A stretch of DNA of 64,000 nt from an uncultured Oscillospiraceae bacterium (GTDB taxonomy: Bacteria; Bacillota; Clostridia; Oscillospirales; Oscillospiraceae): positions 1-64,000 of the forward strand of contig CABSMJ010000003.1 of NCBI GenBank assembly GCA_902478785.1, read 5' to 3'. The first letter of the stretch is position 1. Each line of letters opens with the position of its first letter. This document shows, piece by piece, positions 42,229-50,783 of this stretch. Made by a program: the position numbers and the translations under genes. The notes below the pieces were generated by a model. That model had not been told where the DNA came from and did not search any database. It was given only the letters and a program-made list of their open reading frames with translations.

Positions 42229-42894
42229 TCACAGGTAGCTGTGGACCAGCCCGTACACCTCTTCGTGGATCTCCTCCGCCGTGCGCATCCGGTCTCCGGC
42301 GGCGCAGTCCACCACCGACCAGCCGCACGCCGAGGCGATCTCCCGGGCGCTGCTGCGGCAGCTGCGCAGATAGCTCTCGTCCCGCTCGTGGATGTCGGCA
42401 TGGGTGCCGGTCTTTTCCTCTCTTTGACGCATGAGCCGCTCTGTCAGTTCCGTGGGCACATCCAGATACACCACCAGCGAGGGCTTTGGCAGCCCCAGCC
42501 GGCCGTATTCCAGGTCAAAGAGCCAATCCACGAAGGGCTTTTGCTCCTCCGGGGGCAGCTTGGAGGCCTGATGGACCGCGTTGGAGGTGGTGTAGCGGTT
42601 GGCCAGAATCAGCTTTCCCGCCTCATAGTCCTTCCCCCAGTCCTCCCGGTAGGAGGCAAAGCGGTCCACCGCAAAGAGCACCGAGGCGGCGTAGGCGTTC
42701 ACGTCTCCCGCCTTCTTGCCCAGGGCGCCCTCCAGATACAGTTTGGCCGGTTCGGCGAAGGGATTGCCATAGCGGGGAAAATCGATGATGCGAAAATCCA
42801 CGCCCTCCCGGGTCAGACGCTGGCTCAGCAGCTGGACCTGGGTGGTTTTCCCAGAGCCGTCGGTACCCTCGAATACGATCAGTTTTCCCTTCAT
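42229..42894 (-). CDS. tmk: Thymidylate kinase
   Basis: Phosphorylates dTMP to dTDP. The 221-residue P-loop kinase has FEGTDGSGKTTQVQLL near residue 9, the DR(Y/F)-type motif DRFASYREDW near 92 and LANRYTTSNAVHQ near 113, plus the LID region EKTGTHADIHERDE. ATG 42894 overlaps the tagA stop by four bases. Confidence 0.92.
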   Translation of the reverse strand: MKGKLIVFEGTDGSGKTTQVQLLSQRLTREGVDFRIIDFPRYGNPFAEPAKLYLEGALGKKAGDVNAYAASVLFAVDRFASYREDWGKDYEAGKLILANRYTTSNAVHQASKLPPEEQKPFVDWLFDLEYGRLGLPKPSLVVYLDVPTELTERLMRQREEKTGTHADIHERDESYLRSCRSSAREIASACGWSVVDCAAGDRMRTAEEIHEEVYGLVHSYL

Positions 42895-43613
42895 TTCCGC
42901 TTCCTCTTCTCTGCCTTCACATGGACCAGGAACAAAGGCAGCTTCATCATCCGGCCGATGCGGCTGGGATTGTGAAGCAGGCGGTAAAACCACTCCAGCC
43001 CGTGGTCGGACCAGAACTTGGGTGCCCGCTCCACCACGCCGGCAAACACATCCAGACTGCCGCCCAGACCGCACAGCAGCCTTGCGCCGGTGGCCGGCCC
43101 GTTCTTCGCCATCCACAGCTCCTGCTTGGGAGCGCCCAGGCAGACAAACACGCAGTCCGCTCCGCTGGCGGCGATGGCCTCCACCACAGGGCCGTCCTCC
43201 TTAAAATAACCGTCATGGGTGCCGGCGATCCGCAGTCCGGGGTGCTGCTCCTGCAGCCGCTTGGCTGCGGCCTCCGCCACACCGGGCTTGGCGCCCAGCA
43301 GGTAGAGAGACTTGCCCTTACGGCCCATCTCATCCATCAAATGGGCAGCAAATTCAATGCCCGGCGTCTTTTCCTTCATAGGCGTGCCCAAGATCCGGGC
43401 GCCCTTGATGATGCCCACACCGTCTGGCAGCACCAGGTCCGCCCCGTTGACAGCGTCCCGGGCCGCCCGGTTCTCCCGGCAGGTCTCCACGATCTCGGGA
43501 TTGGGCGTGACCACATAGTGGCAGCCCTCCTGCTCCAGCAGTTCCGCGCCCCGGGCCACGGCCTCCTGCATAGTCAGATTGTCAAAGCCGACGCCCAGCA
43601 CGTCGATACGCAT
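42891..43613 (-). CDS. WecG/TagA/CpsF-family glycosyltransferase
   Basis: A 240-residue N-acetylmannosaminyltransferase-type enzyme of cell-surface polysaccharide synthesis. Family blocks: VLGVGFDNLTMQEAV, YVVTPNPEIVE, LVLPDGVGIIKGARILG, YLLGAKPGVAEAAA and the PKQELWMAKN motif near residue 157. It is the first gene of a tagA-tmk operon with its own promoter (43648-43676). The acceptor polysaccharide is unknown. Confidence 0.9.
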   Translation of the reverse strand: MRIDVLGVGFDNLTMQEAVARGAELLEQEGCHYVVTPNPEIVETCRENRAARDAVNGADLVLPDGVGIIKGARILGTPMKEKTPGIEFAAHLMDEMGRKGKSLYLLGAKPGVAEAAAKRLQEQHPGLRIAGTHDGYFKEDGPVVEAIAASGADCVFVCLGAPKQELWMAKNGPATGARLLCGLGGSLDVFAGVVERAPKFWSDHGLEWFYRLLHNPSRIGRMMKLPLFLVHVKAEKRKRK

Positions 43614-43631
43614 AAATTCATCACCTTACTA

Positions 43632-43676
43632 TATAATAAATCAGTTTATTATAGCATGGCCCCTCCGGTTTGTCCA
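43632..43676 (-). promoter_or_regulatory. Promoter of tagA-tmk with overlapping inverted repeat
   Basis: Minus-strand TGGACA (43671-43676), 17-bp spacer, TATAAT with extended TGC (43648-43653). A perfect inverted repeat TATAATAAA / TTTATTATA (43632-43653) starts in the -10 and covers the start site, so an operator is possible. Confidence 0.65.
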
Positions 43677-43680
43677 ACAC

Positions 43681-43722
43681 AAAAAAAGCGGGAGGGCACA
43701 CGGTCTCCGTGTTCCCTCCCGC
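43681..43722 (-). terminator. Terminator of the EamA transporter gene
   Basis: Stem GCGGGAGGG / CCCTCCCGC with inner CACGG/CCGTG; on the minus strand it is followed by TTTTTTT, 24 bp past the stop codon. Confidence 0.88.
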
Positions 43723-43746
43723 AGAGATTCCCCTGGGGTCTCCTCT

Positions 43747-44682
43747 TTACTTTGCCGCCGTCTGCTCCGCAGCGGGAGCAGTCCGCTTTTTCGGCATGGG
43801 CAGCTGGGCCAGCACCACCGCCGCCAGCATGATCGCGCAGCCCAGATACTCCCGCGTGCTCATGCGCTCGTGGAGCACCACCGCACCGGACAGGGCGCCG
43901 AACACGGCCTCCAGACTCAAAAGCAGCGACACCACCGTGGGATTGGAGCCCTTCTGAGCCAGGATCTGCAAGGTGTAGGCCACACCGCTGGAGAAGATGC
44001 CCACATAGAGGATAGGCAGCAGGCTGGCCTGAAGCCCCGCCACCGTGGGACTCTCCGTCAGCACCATGCCCAGAGCGCTCCAAATGGTGGCCACCAGGAA
44101 CTGCACACAACTCAAAGGCACGCCGTCCACCCGCTGGGTGAAGTGGTCGATGCAGAGGATATGGGCGGTGAAGCAGAAGGCGCACAGCAGCACATAGAAG
44201 TCACCGGGAGCGATGGAAAAGCCCTCCTTGACGCAGATGCAGTACAGTCCCACCACCGCCAGGGCCACGCTGGCCCAGATGATCGGTGTCACCTTTTTAT
44301 GGAAAAAGAGGCCGCAGATCGGCACCAGAACGATATAAAGGGCCGTAATGAAGCTGGCCTTTCCGGCGCTGGTGGAGCCCAGGCCCAGCTGCTGAAAATT
44401 GGTGGCCACTGCCAGAGCCGTACCGCAGCAAAAGCCGCCCAGAAGCAGCTCCCGCCGATCCTGCCGCCGCTGGACAGGAGTGCGGTGATCCTCCTGGGGC
44501 CGCACAAGCCGAAAAATCCCCAGGCCCAGGCTCAGCACTACCGCCGCCACCAGAGACCGGGCAGCGTTGAACGTAAAGGGTTCCACATAATCGGCCCCCA
44601 TACTCTGGGCCACAAAGGCCGTGCCCCAGATAAAGGCGGCCAGAACGGGAAACACATTTTGCCGGATGCGATTTGTTTTCAT
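43747..44682 (-). CDS. DMT-superfamily (EamA) transporter
   Basis: A 311-residue membrane protein with ten hydrophobic helices in two EamA repeats (FPVLAAFIWGTAFVAQSMGA at the start; LPILYVGIFSSGVAYTLQIL in the second half), and a basic C-terminus. Family members export amino acids or other metabolites; the substrate is not predictable. ATG 44682 follows GTGGGAGCAAG. Divergent from the 3-methyladenine glycosylase gene. Confidence 0.88.
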   Translation of the reverse strand: MKTNRIRQNVFPVLAAFIWGTAFVAQSMGADYVEPFTFNAARSLVAAVVLSLGLGIFRLVRPQEDHRTPVQRRQDRRELLLGGFCCGTALAVATNFQQLGLGSTSAGKASFITALYIVLVPICGLFFHKKVTPIIWASVALAVVGLYCICVKEGFSIAPGDFYVLLCAFCFTAHILCIDHFTQRVDGVPLSCVQFLVATIWSALGMVLTESPTVAGLQASLLPILYVGIFSSGVAYTLQILAQKGSNPTVVSLLLSLEAVFGALSGAVVLHERMSTREYLGCAIMLAAVVLAQLPMPKKRTAPAAEQTAAK

Positions 44683-44774
44683 CTTGCTCCCACTCCAAAA
44701 CCATGGTAAAATAGTAACTTACGAAAGCGTATCTGCATTTCGCAACTTTAAAATGTTACCACAGAGGTGAGGAA

Positions 44775-45407
44775 ATGGCAAGGCTTCCCCGGGAATTTTA
44801 TCTGGGTGACACGGTTGAGATCGCCCGGCAGCTGCTGGGTAAATACATTGTCCGCCGCCTGCCCCAAGGCGGTGATCTGGTATGCCGCATCACGGAGACT
44901 GAGGCCTACGTGGGCCGGTGCGACAAGGCCTGCCACGCCTATGGCTACCGTCGCACTTCCCGGACCGAGACCCTCTTCGCCCCGCCGGGCCACGCCTATA
45001 TCTACCTCATCTATGGAATGTACCACTGTTTGAACTTCGTCACGGAGCCGGAGGGCGAACCGGCCGCCGTCCTGATCCGGGGTGCGGAGCCGGTGGGAGA
45101 CCCGGACCCCATCAGCCTGCTGCGCTTCTCCCGCCCCTTTGCCCAGCTGACTCCCTACCAGCGCAGACACTTTCTGGACGGTCCCGGCAAACTCTGTAAA
45201 GGATTATCCCTTACCAAGGCAGAAAATGGGATGGACCTGACTGGCGACACCCTGTTTGTCTGCGACCGGGCGGAGGATGGAGGGCTCCCCTCCCCTCCGG
45301 CAGTGTCGGAGCGGATCTGCGTGGGGCCCCGGATCGGCATCGATTACGCCCAGGAGGCCGTGGAATTCCCCTGGCGGTTCTGGCTGGAAAAGGAGGACAA
45401 GAAATGA
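44775..45407 (+). CDS. 3-methyladenine DNA glycosylase (AAG/MPG family)
   Basis: Base-excision repair of alkylated and deaminated purines. The 210-residue protein has LLGKYIVRR, the catalytic ETEAYVGRCDKACHAYGYRR (glutamate near residue 42), FAPPGHAYIYLIYGMYHCLN and a DGPGKLCKGLSLT motif. ATG 44775 follows GAGGTGAGGAA. It overlaps the HAD gene by ATGA and is divergent from the EamA transporter. Confidence 0.93.
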   Translation: MARLPREFYLGDTVEIARQLLGKYIVRRLPQGGDLVCRITETEAYVGRCDKACHAYGYRRTSRTETLFAPPGHAYIYLIYGMYHCLNFVTEPEGEPAAVLIRGAEPVGDPDPISLLRFSRPFAQLTPYQRRHFLDGPGKLCKGLSLTKAENGMDLTGDTLFVCDRAEDGGLPSPPAVSERICVGPRIGIDYAQEAVEFPWRFWLEKEDKK

Positions 45408-46054
45408 CGAGCGAGAGCCTGTTTCTCTTTGATTTGGACGGTACGCTGCTGGATTCCAACTCCGTGTGGCGGGAGGTGGACCGGACCTTTCTGGCCCGGC
45501 GGGGCCTGCCCTATACCCACGCCTATTATGAGGGCGTGGCCCACTCCATTTTTCCCATAGCCGCCCAGTTCACCAAGGACTTCTGCCACCTCAGCGAGTC
45601 CTGCCAGGAGATCATGGACGAGTGGATGGCCCTGGCGGGAGACGCCTATGCCCGCACTGTCCCCATCAAACCCGGCGTTCGGGCCTATCTCAAGCAGTGC
45701 AAAAATGAGGGCCGGCGGATGGCGGTGGTGACCTCCAGCCTCCGCGTCCACTGCGAGGCGGCGTTGCGCCGCCACGAGCTGGAGAAATACTTTGAGCGGG
45801 TCACTTATGCTCAGGAGCTGGGCCTTGTGAAGCAGGACCCGGAAGTCTGGCGCACCGCCGCCCGGGAGGCCGGTGTGGAACCGGAGCGGTGCACCGTGTT
45901 TGACGACTCCCTGTCCGCCTGCCGGGGCGCCCGGGAGGCCCGGATGCGGGTGGTGGGCGTTTACGACGACTATTACAGCGGCGACCAGAAGGAAATGGAG
46001 GGCTTTTGCGACGTCTATATCCGCAGCTTTGAGGAACTGCTGTATACCAAATAG
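45404..46054 (+). CDS. HAD-superfamily hydrolase (phosphoglucomutase-like branch)
   Basis: A 216-residue haloacid dehalogenase-type phosphatase with motif I FLFDLDGTLLDS (nucleophile and acid aspartates at residues 9 and 11), a helical cap, motif II VVTSSLR, motif III lysine in LVKQDPEVW and motif IV VFDDSLSACRGAREA. The substrate is unknown. Translational overlap with the DNA glycosylase gene may reflect house-keeping of damaged nucleotides, but this is only conjecture. Confidence 0.88.
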   Translation: MTSESLFLFDLDGTLLDSNSVWREVDRTFLARRGLPYTHAYYEGVAHSIFPIAAQFTKDFCHLSESCQEIMDEWMALAGDAYARTVPIKPGVRAYLKQCKNEGRRMAVVTSSLRVHCEAALRRHELEKYFERVTYAQELGLVKQDPEVWRTAAREAGVEPERCTVFDDSLSACRGAREARMRVVGVYDDYYSGDQKEMEGFCDVYIRSFEELLYTK

Positions 46055-46121
46055 GACGCCGTCCGTTTCAAACCTGCTTTCAGTGCTTCTGCAAAGGATC
46101 TTTGCTGGTGTGCAAAGGCCC

Positions 46122-46145
46122 CAGATGGTATGATTCTTCCATCTG
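46122..46145 (+). promoter_or_regulatory. Operator-like palindrome over the promoter of the small XRE gene
   Basis: CAGATGG / CCATCTG (7-bp arms) brackets an extended -10 TGG-TATGAT (46127-46134). The regulator encoded 17 bp downstream could bind here to control itself. Confidence 0.55.
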
Positions 46146-46161
46146 AAAAGGAGGCTTTCCT

Positions 46162-46608
46162 ATGTTTTCAAAAACTTCCAGCCCCATCGGACAATTCATC
46201 TGTGCCGCGCGCAAGCGGGCGGGATTGTCGCAGGAGGCTTTGGCGGAACGCCTGCACGTAACAAGACAGACCATTTCCAATTGGGAGGGAGGAAAATCCC
46301 TGCCGGATATCGAGAGCCTGAAAAACCTGGCGGAAGCGTTGGAGGTCCCTGTTGAGCGGCTGCTCTATGGGGAAATCTCCCCGCCCCAGGACAAGCTGCC
46401 CTCCGCGGTGGGGATCCTGTGCACCTATCTGGGTACCACAGTTCTGGTGGTAGGGCTGCTGTACGGCATCCGAAACGGCTATTCCATCTCCCGGATGGAA
46501 CGCATCGTCTACAACTTTTCCGACACGCTGCCCATCTGGATCTTTTCCCTGCTCTGGGGAGCGGCTCTGCTGGGGATCGGAAAGATCATCAAGCTTCTGG
46601 AACGATAA
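46162..46608 (+). CDS. XRE-family regulator with two C-terminal membrane helices
   Basis: A 148-residue protein. Residues 8-65 are a Cro/CI-type helix-turn-helix (FICAARKRAGLSQEALAERL, TRQTISNWEGGKSLPDIESL). Two hydrophobic segments follow (about 82-102 and 122-142), so the DNA-binding domain is probably tethered to the membrane. AAAGGAGG precedes the ATG. Targets are unknown; a palindrome over its own promoter suggests autoregulation. Confidence 0.85.
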   Translation: MFSKTSSPIGQFICAARKRAGLSQEALAERLHVTRQTISNWEGGKSLPDIESLKNLAEALEVPVERLLYGEISPPQDKLPSAVGILCTYLGTTVLVVGLLYGIRNGYSISRMERIVYNFSDTLPIWIFSLLWGAALLGIGKIIKLLER

Positions 46609-46611
46609 AAG

Positions 46612-46640
46612 AAACGCCGAGGGAATTTCCCTCGGCGTTT
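46612..46640. terminator. Bidirectional terminator between XRE and pcrA genes
   Basis: Perfect stem AAACGCCGAGGGA / TCCCTCGGCGTTT with short loop and T-runs on both strands; shared by two convergent genes. Confidence 0.92.
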
Positions 46641-46661
46641 TTGTATATATGCTGCGTTGTC

Positions 46662-49166
46662 TTACAGCTTTTTCATATGGCTGCCGGCGGATTTGAGCAT
46701 CAGCTTCTTGGTTCCCACGTTGTCGAAGGCCACCTCCAGCAGCGCGTCGCCGCCCATGGGCCGGACAGAGACCACCATGCCCTTACCGAAGGCGGTGTGC
46801 TCCACCATATCTCCCTGCTGCAAGGAGAGGGACGTTCCCGCCCGGGGAGATGCCGCGGCGGATCGGGCAGAGGCCGCGCTCCGGGATACAGGCCGCGCTC
46901 CGGCAGCAGATCGAAGTCCGCCGGAAACGCCGGCTCTGGTACCGGCACCCAGGCCGCCAAAGCCGCCGGTGCGGCCGGAGGAAGCGGTGAGCCCGGAGGT
47001 GGAGCCAAAGCCCTCCTCGCCGCCCCAGCCCTCGTCCCAGCTGCTGCGGCGGGGCTCCGGCTTGCTGAGCCACTCCATGTTCTGCTCGGGGATCTCCTCC
47101 AGGAATCGGGAGGGCATATTGCTGCTGGTGCGGCCGTAGAGCATCCGCTGGCGGGCATTGGTCAGGAAGAGCTTTTCCTTGGCCCGGGTCATGGCCACAT
47201 AGCAAAGCCGCCGCTCCTCCTCCATCTCGTCCATCTCGCCGATGGCCCGGATGCCGGGGAACAGGCTCTCCTCCATGCCCACCACATACACCACCGGGAA
47301 CTCCAGGCCCTTGGCCGAGTGGATGGTCATCAGCGTCACCGCGTCCTCGTCGGCGTTGACGGCGTCCAGGTCGGTGAAAAGGGCGATCTCATTGAGGAAG
47401 CCGGAGAGGGTCCGGTCCTCCGGGTCGTTCTCCAAAAAGGTCAGGATGCTGGACTTGAGCTCCTGGACGTTCTCCAGTCTCGCCCGGCTCTCCACGTCGT
47501 TTTTCTCCTCCAGCGCCTGGGTGTAGCCGCTGCGGCGGCAGACCTCCTCGTAAAACTCCGGCAGGTCCATGGTCTCCAGGGCGTCCCGGAGGCCGTCTAT
47601 CATGGCGGCGAACTTCTCCAGCTTGGCCGCGGCGGTGCGCAGCTCCTGGTAGGCACCGGCCTGCCGGGCGATGTCAAACATGGAGCAGCCCTCCCGCTCC
47701 GCCAGGGCCTGGACCCGCTCCACGGTGGTGGGGCCGATGGCCCGGGCGGGGGTATTGATGATGCGCCGCAGGCGCAGATCGTCGCTGGGGTTGTTGATGA
47801 CGCACAGGTAGGACAGCATATCCTTCACTTCGGCCCGGTCGAAGAACTTCATACCGCCCACGATGCGGTAGGCCACACCGTTGCGCCGGAGGGCCACTTC
47901 CAATGCGTTGGACTGGGCGTTCATGCGGTAGAGCACCGCATTGTCGCCAAAGGCCCGGCCCCGGCGGTAGTCGCTGAGGATGCAGGAGACCACATAGTTG
48001 GCCTCGTCCCCCTCGCTGAACACGGTCTTGACCGTCACCTTCTCCCCTGCGCCGTTGTCGGTCCATAGTGTCTTTCCCTTCCGGCCGGTGTTGTTGCGGA
48101 TGACGGCGTTGGCCGCGTCCAGGATATTCTGGGTGGAGCGGTAGTTCTGCTCCAGGCGGATGGTGCGGGCACCGGTGTACTGCTGCTCAAAGCTGAGGAT
48201 GTTTTCGATGTTGGCGCCCCGGAAGCGGTAGATGGACTGGTCGTCATCACCCACCACGCACAGATTCTGGTATCCGCCGGCCAGAAGAGAGGTCAGCAGA
48301 TACTGCAGGTGGTTGGTGTCCTGATACTCGTCCACCAGGATGTAACGGAACTTGCGCTGATAGAACGCCCGGGTCTCCCGGTCCTTTTGCAGCAGCTCCA
48401 CCGTGTGGAAGATGATGTCGTCAAAATCCATGGCGTTGGCCTCTTTCAGACGCCGCTGGTACTCCGTATAGATGCGGGACATCCGCTTCATCCGCCAGTC
48501 GCTGCTCTCGCCCCAGGTTTCAGCAAAGTCCTGGGCCGTCTCATATTTGTCCTTGGAATTGCTGATGACCGCCAGCACGTCCCGGGGCGGGAAGGCTTTC
48601 TCCTCAAATCCCAGGTGCTTGACCACCTCCTTCACCACCCGCTTGGAGTCGTCGGTGTCGTAGATGGTGAAGTTCTTGTCAAAACCGATCTTTTCCGCGT
48701 CCCGGCGCAGGATGCGCACGCAGGCGGAGTGGAAGGTAGAGGCCCAGATGTCCCCGGCGGCGGGGCCCAGACGCCGCTCCAGCCGCTCCTTCAGCTCCCC
48801 CGCCGCCTTATTGGTAAAGGTGATGGCCAGGACGGACCAGGGCACCGCCGGCTCCACGGCGCACAGATGCCGGGCCTTCTCCCGCTCCTCCTCTGTGGGG
48901 TCCTCGGGGTAGTGCTCCAGGAAATCCAGGTCCTCCTCCGTAGCCCAGTCGGGCACCTCCTTCGTGTCGCTGCCCCGACCGTAGGTCAAAAGGTTATACA
49001 CCCGCTGGATCAGCACCGTGGTCTTGCCGGACCCGGCGCCGGCCAGCAGCAGCAGCGGCCCCTCCGTGGCCAGGGCGGCCTGCCGCTGCTGGGGGTTGAG
49101 TGCCATGAAATCCCGCTCGATGACCCGGCGGCGGGCCAGAGCGTAGCGTGTTTGAAACTGTTCCAT
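46662..49166 (-). CDS. pcrA: UvrD/PcrA-type ATP-dependent DNA helicase
   Basis: An 834-residue superfamily 1A helicase in DNA repair and replication restart. Walker A is AGAGSGKTTVLIQRV near residue 42, motif Ia FTNKAAGELKERL, motif II DEYQDTNHLQYLL, motif III VVGDDDQSIYRFRGA, motif IV LEQNYRST, motif V MTIHSAKGLEFPVVYVVGME, and motif VI YVAMTRAKEKL. A Gly/Ser/Ala-rich linker (about 705-770) precedes the C-terminal Tudor-like domain (HTAFGKGMVVS). ATG 49166 is preceded by GGTGAAAAA. No LexA box was found in its promoter. Confidence 0.95.
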   Translation of the reverse strand: MEQFQTRYALARRRVIERDFMALNPQQRQAALATEGPLLLLAGAGSGKTTVLIQRVYNLLTYGRGSDTKEVPDWATEEDLDFLEHYPEDPTEEEREKARHLCAVEPAVPWSVLAITFTNKAAGELKERLERRLGPAAGDIWASTFHSACVRILRRDAEKIGFDKNFTIYDTDDSKRVVKEVVKHLGFEEKAFPPRDVLAVISNSKDKYETAQDFAETWGESSDWRMKRMSRIYTEYQRRLKEANAMDFDDIIFHTVELLQKDRETRAFYQRKFRYILVDEYQDTNHLQYLLTSLLAGGYQNLCVVGDDDQSIYRFRGANIENILSFEQQYTGARTIRLEQNYRSTQNILDAANAVIRNNTGRKGKTLWTDNGAGEKVTVKTVFSEGDEANYVVSCILSDYRRGRAFGDNAVLYRMNAQSNALEVALRRNGVAYRIVGGMKFFDRAEVKDMLSYLCVINNPSDDLRLRRIINTPARAIGPTTVERVQALAEREGCSMFDIARQAGAYQELRTAAAKLEKFAAMIDGLRDALETMDLPEFYEEVCRRSGYTQALEEKNDVESRARLENVQELKSSILTFLENDPEDRTLSGFLNEIALFTDLDAVNADEDAVTLMTIHSAKGLEFPVVYVVGMEESLFPGIRAIGEMDEMEEERRLCYVAMTRAKEKLFLTNARQRMLYGRTSSNMPSRFLEEIPEQNMEWLSKPEPRRSSWDEGWGGEEGFGSTSGLTASSGRTGGFGGLGAGTRAGVSGGLRSAAGARPVSRSAASARSAAASPRAGTSLSLQQGDMVEHTAFGKGMVVSVRPMGGDALLEVAFDNVGTKKLMLKSAGSHMKKL

Positions 49167-49206
49167 TTTTTCACCATGCTTTTTCCATCATTTTTTCAGC
49201 TTGTCT

Positions 49207-49235
49207 ATTTTAGTATAAACCCGGCGGCGGGTCAA
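49207..49235 (-). promoter_or_regulatory. Promoter of pcrA
   Basis: Minus-strand TTGACC (49230-49235), 17-bp spacer, TAAAAT (49207-49212). Confidence 0.7.
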
Positions 49236-49366
49236 CCTCGGGTTTGCGCTTCCTCCTTTGGATTGACGAACGGCCCCGGGTATGATAGGCTTTTCCCAAG
49301 AAATACGTACTGTCCACGCCGCTGCTCCCATCTGCGGCGGAGAGGCGGAAAAAGGAGGTCCCTTCC

Positions 49367-50245
49367 ATGTATGAACTCATTCAGGTGGCTCCCCGCACCT
49401 ACTACATCCAGTGCCCGGCCAAAATGGGCATCTGGAAGCTCAGCGACACCGAGGCGGTGCTCATTGACAGCGGCAACGACAAGGATGCGGGCCGCAAGGT
49501 GCAGAAGATCCTGGAGGCCCAGGGCTGGACGCTGCACAGCATCCTCAACACCCACGCCAACGCCGACCACAACGGCGGCAACGCCCTGCTGCAGCAGCGG
49601 CTCCATGCCCCTGCCTACGCCCCGGGCATCGACGCGGCCATCACCTCCCACCCCATTCTGGAGCCCGCCTTCCTCTACGGCGGCTTTCCGCCTAAACCCC
49701 TGCGGAACAAGTTCCTCCTGGCCCAGAAGAGCGACTGCCAGGTCCTGACGGAGGAGGTGCTGCCGAAAGGGCTGACCATGCTGCCCCTCCCCGGCCATTT
49801 CTTCGATATGTGCGGCTTTCGCACGGACGACGGCGTGTGGTTCCTGGCGGACTGCTTGTCCGGGGCCAACATCGTGGAGAAATACCACGTCAACTTCATC
49901 TATGACGTGGCCGCATATTTGGAGACGTTGGACAAGGTCTGCACTTTGGAGGGACGTCTTTTCATTCCCGCCCACGCCGAGCCGGTGGAGGACATCCGCC
50001 CCCTGGCGGAGCTGAACCGGAACAAGGTGCTGGAGATCTGCGGCGTGCTGGAGGAGCTGTGCCGGGAACCTCTGGGCTTTGAGGAGATCCTCCGGAAGGT
50101 CTTTGCCCACTACCAGCTGACCATGGATTTCAACCAGTACGTCCTGGTGGGCAGCACCATCCGCTCCTATTTGGCCTACCTCCTGGACCAGGGCCGGCTC
50201 AGCGCCGAATTCTCCGACTGCCGCCTTTTGTGGCGCCGGGCCTGA
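49367..50245 (+). CDS. Metallo-beta-lactamase-fold hydrolase with altered metal motif
   Basis: A 292-residue MBL-fold protein: AVLIDSGNDKDAG strand-turn near residue 30, the metal motif region NTHANADHNGGN near 61, LPLPGHFFDMCGF with the later histidine near 143, a conserved ADCLSG aspartate and PAHAEP. In the usual H-x-H-x-D-H motif the second histidine is asparagine here (H-A-N-A-D-H), so metal site 1 may be different. Substrate unknown. It has its own upstream ribosome site (AAAGGAGG) and terminator. Confidence 0.87.
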   Translation: MYELIQVAPRTYYIQCPAKMGIWKLSDTEAVLIDSGNDKDAGRKVQKILEAQGWTLHSILNTHANADHNGGNALLQQRLHAPAYAPGIDAAITSHPILEPAFLYGGFPPKPLRNKFLLAQKSDCQVLTEEVLPKGLTMLPLPGHFFDMCGFRTDDGVWFLADCLSGANIVEKYHVNFIYDVAAYLETLDKVCTLEGRLFIPAHAEPVEDIRPLAELNRNKVLEICGVLEELCREPLGFEEILRKVFAHYQLTMDFNQYVLVGSTIRSYLAYLLDQGRLSAEFSDCRLLWRRA

Positions 50246-50266
50246 GGTCCCCATTCTGCTTTCCCG

Positions 50267-50301
50267 CTCCGTCCGCCCTTTCCGGCGGGCGGAGTTTTTT
50301 T
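50267..50301 (+). terminator. Terminator of the MBL-fold gene
   Basis: An 11-bp stem CTCCGTCCGCC / GGCGGGCGGAG (one G-T pair) followed by TTTTTTT. Confidence 0.9.
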
Positions 50302-50337
50302 CTCCCGTGGGCGCAACCTCCTTTTCCCGGCAGGGGA

Positions 50338-50388
50338 TTGACAGGCGGCCTTTTCCTCTGCTATACTCTTGGTAGACAAATGTATACC
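50338..50388 (+). promoter_or_regulatory. Promoter and BlaI-type operator
   Basis: Perfect TTGACA (50338-50343), 18-bp spacer, TATACT (50362-50367). Just downstream is a near-perfect dyad GGTAGACA-AA-TGTATACC (50371-50388) that contains the ACA-N2-TGT core of BlaI/MecI/CopY operators. It lies over the start site, so the following BlaI-like protein probably represses its own operon. Confidence 0.82.
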
Positions 50389-50402
50389 GAGGAGGTGCAG
50401 AT

Positions 50403-50783
50403 ATGAACGTAAGTCTTTCCGACGGCGAATGGAAGCTGATGAACCGCCTTTGGGAGCACGCTCCCCGGACCATCACGGAGCTGACCGCCGCCCTGCGGGA
50501 GGAGACCGGCTGGTCCAAAAACACCATCATCACCATGCTCTCCCGTTTGGAGGCCAAGGGTGCGGTGACCCACACCGAGGGCCAGCGGGCCAAGCAGTAT
50601 AGCCCGCTTATCCTTCGGGCCCAGGCCGCCCAGGAGGAGACGGAGAGCTTCCTCAGCAAGGTCTATGGCGGGAGCCTGGGCTCCCTGGTCAATGCCATGG
50701 TCTCCAGCCGGGCTCTGACGGAGGCGGACCTGGAGGAGCTCTCCGCCATCCTGGAACAGGCAAAGGAGGCGAAGGACAAATGA
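50403..50783 (+). CDS. BlaI/MecI/CopY-family repressor
   Basis: A 126-residue winged-helix repressor with SDGEWKLMNRLWEHAPRTIT and ETGWSKNTIITMLSRLEAKG (recognition helix near residue 45) and a C-terminal dimerisation helix pair. In the classical systems the repressor is cleaved when the partner M56 sensor is activated. Strong RBS GAGGAGG. It overlaps the sensor gene by ATGA. Confidence 0.93.
   Translation: MNVSLSDGEWKLMNRLWEHAPRTITELTAALREETGWSKNTIITMLSRLEAKGAVTHTEGQRAKQYSPLILRAQAAQEETESFLSKVYGGSLGSLVNAMVSSRALTEADLEELSAILEQAKEAKDK

Noticed and set aside
48309..49748. Long plus-strand frame opposite pcrA
   Set aside because: Antisense shadow of the helicase gene; its last part runs into the MBL gene in the wrong frame.
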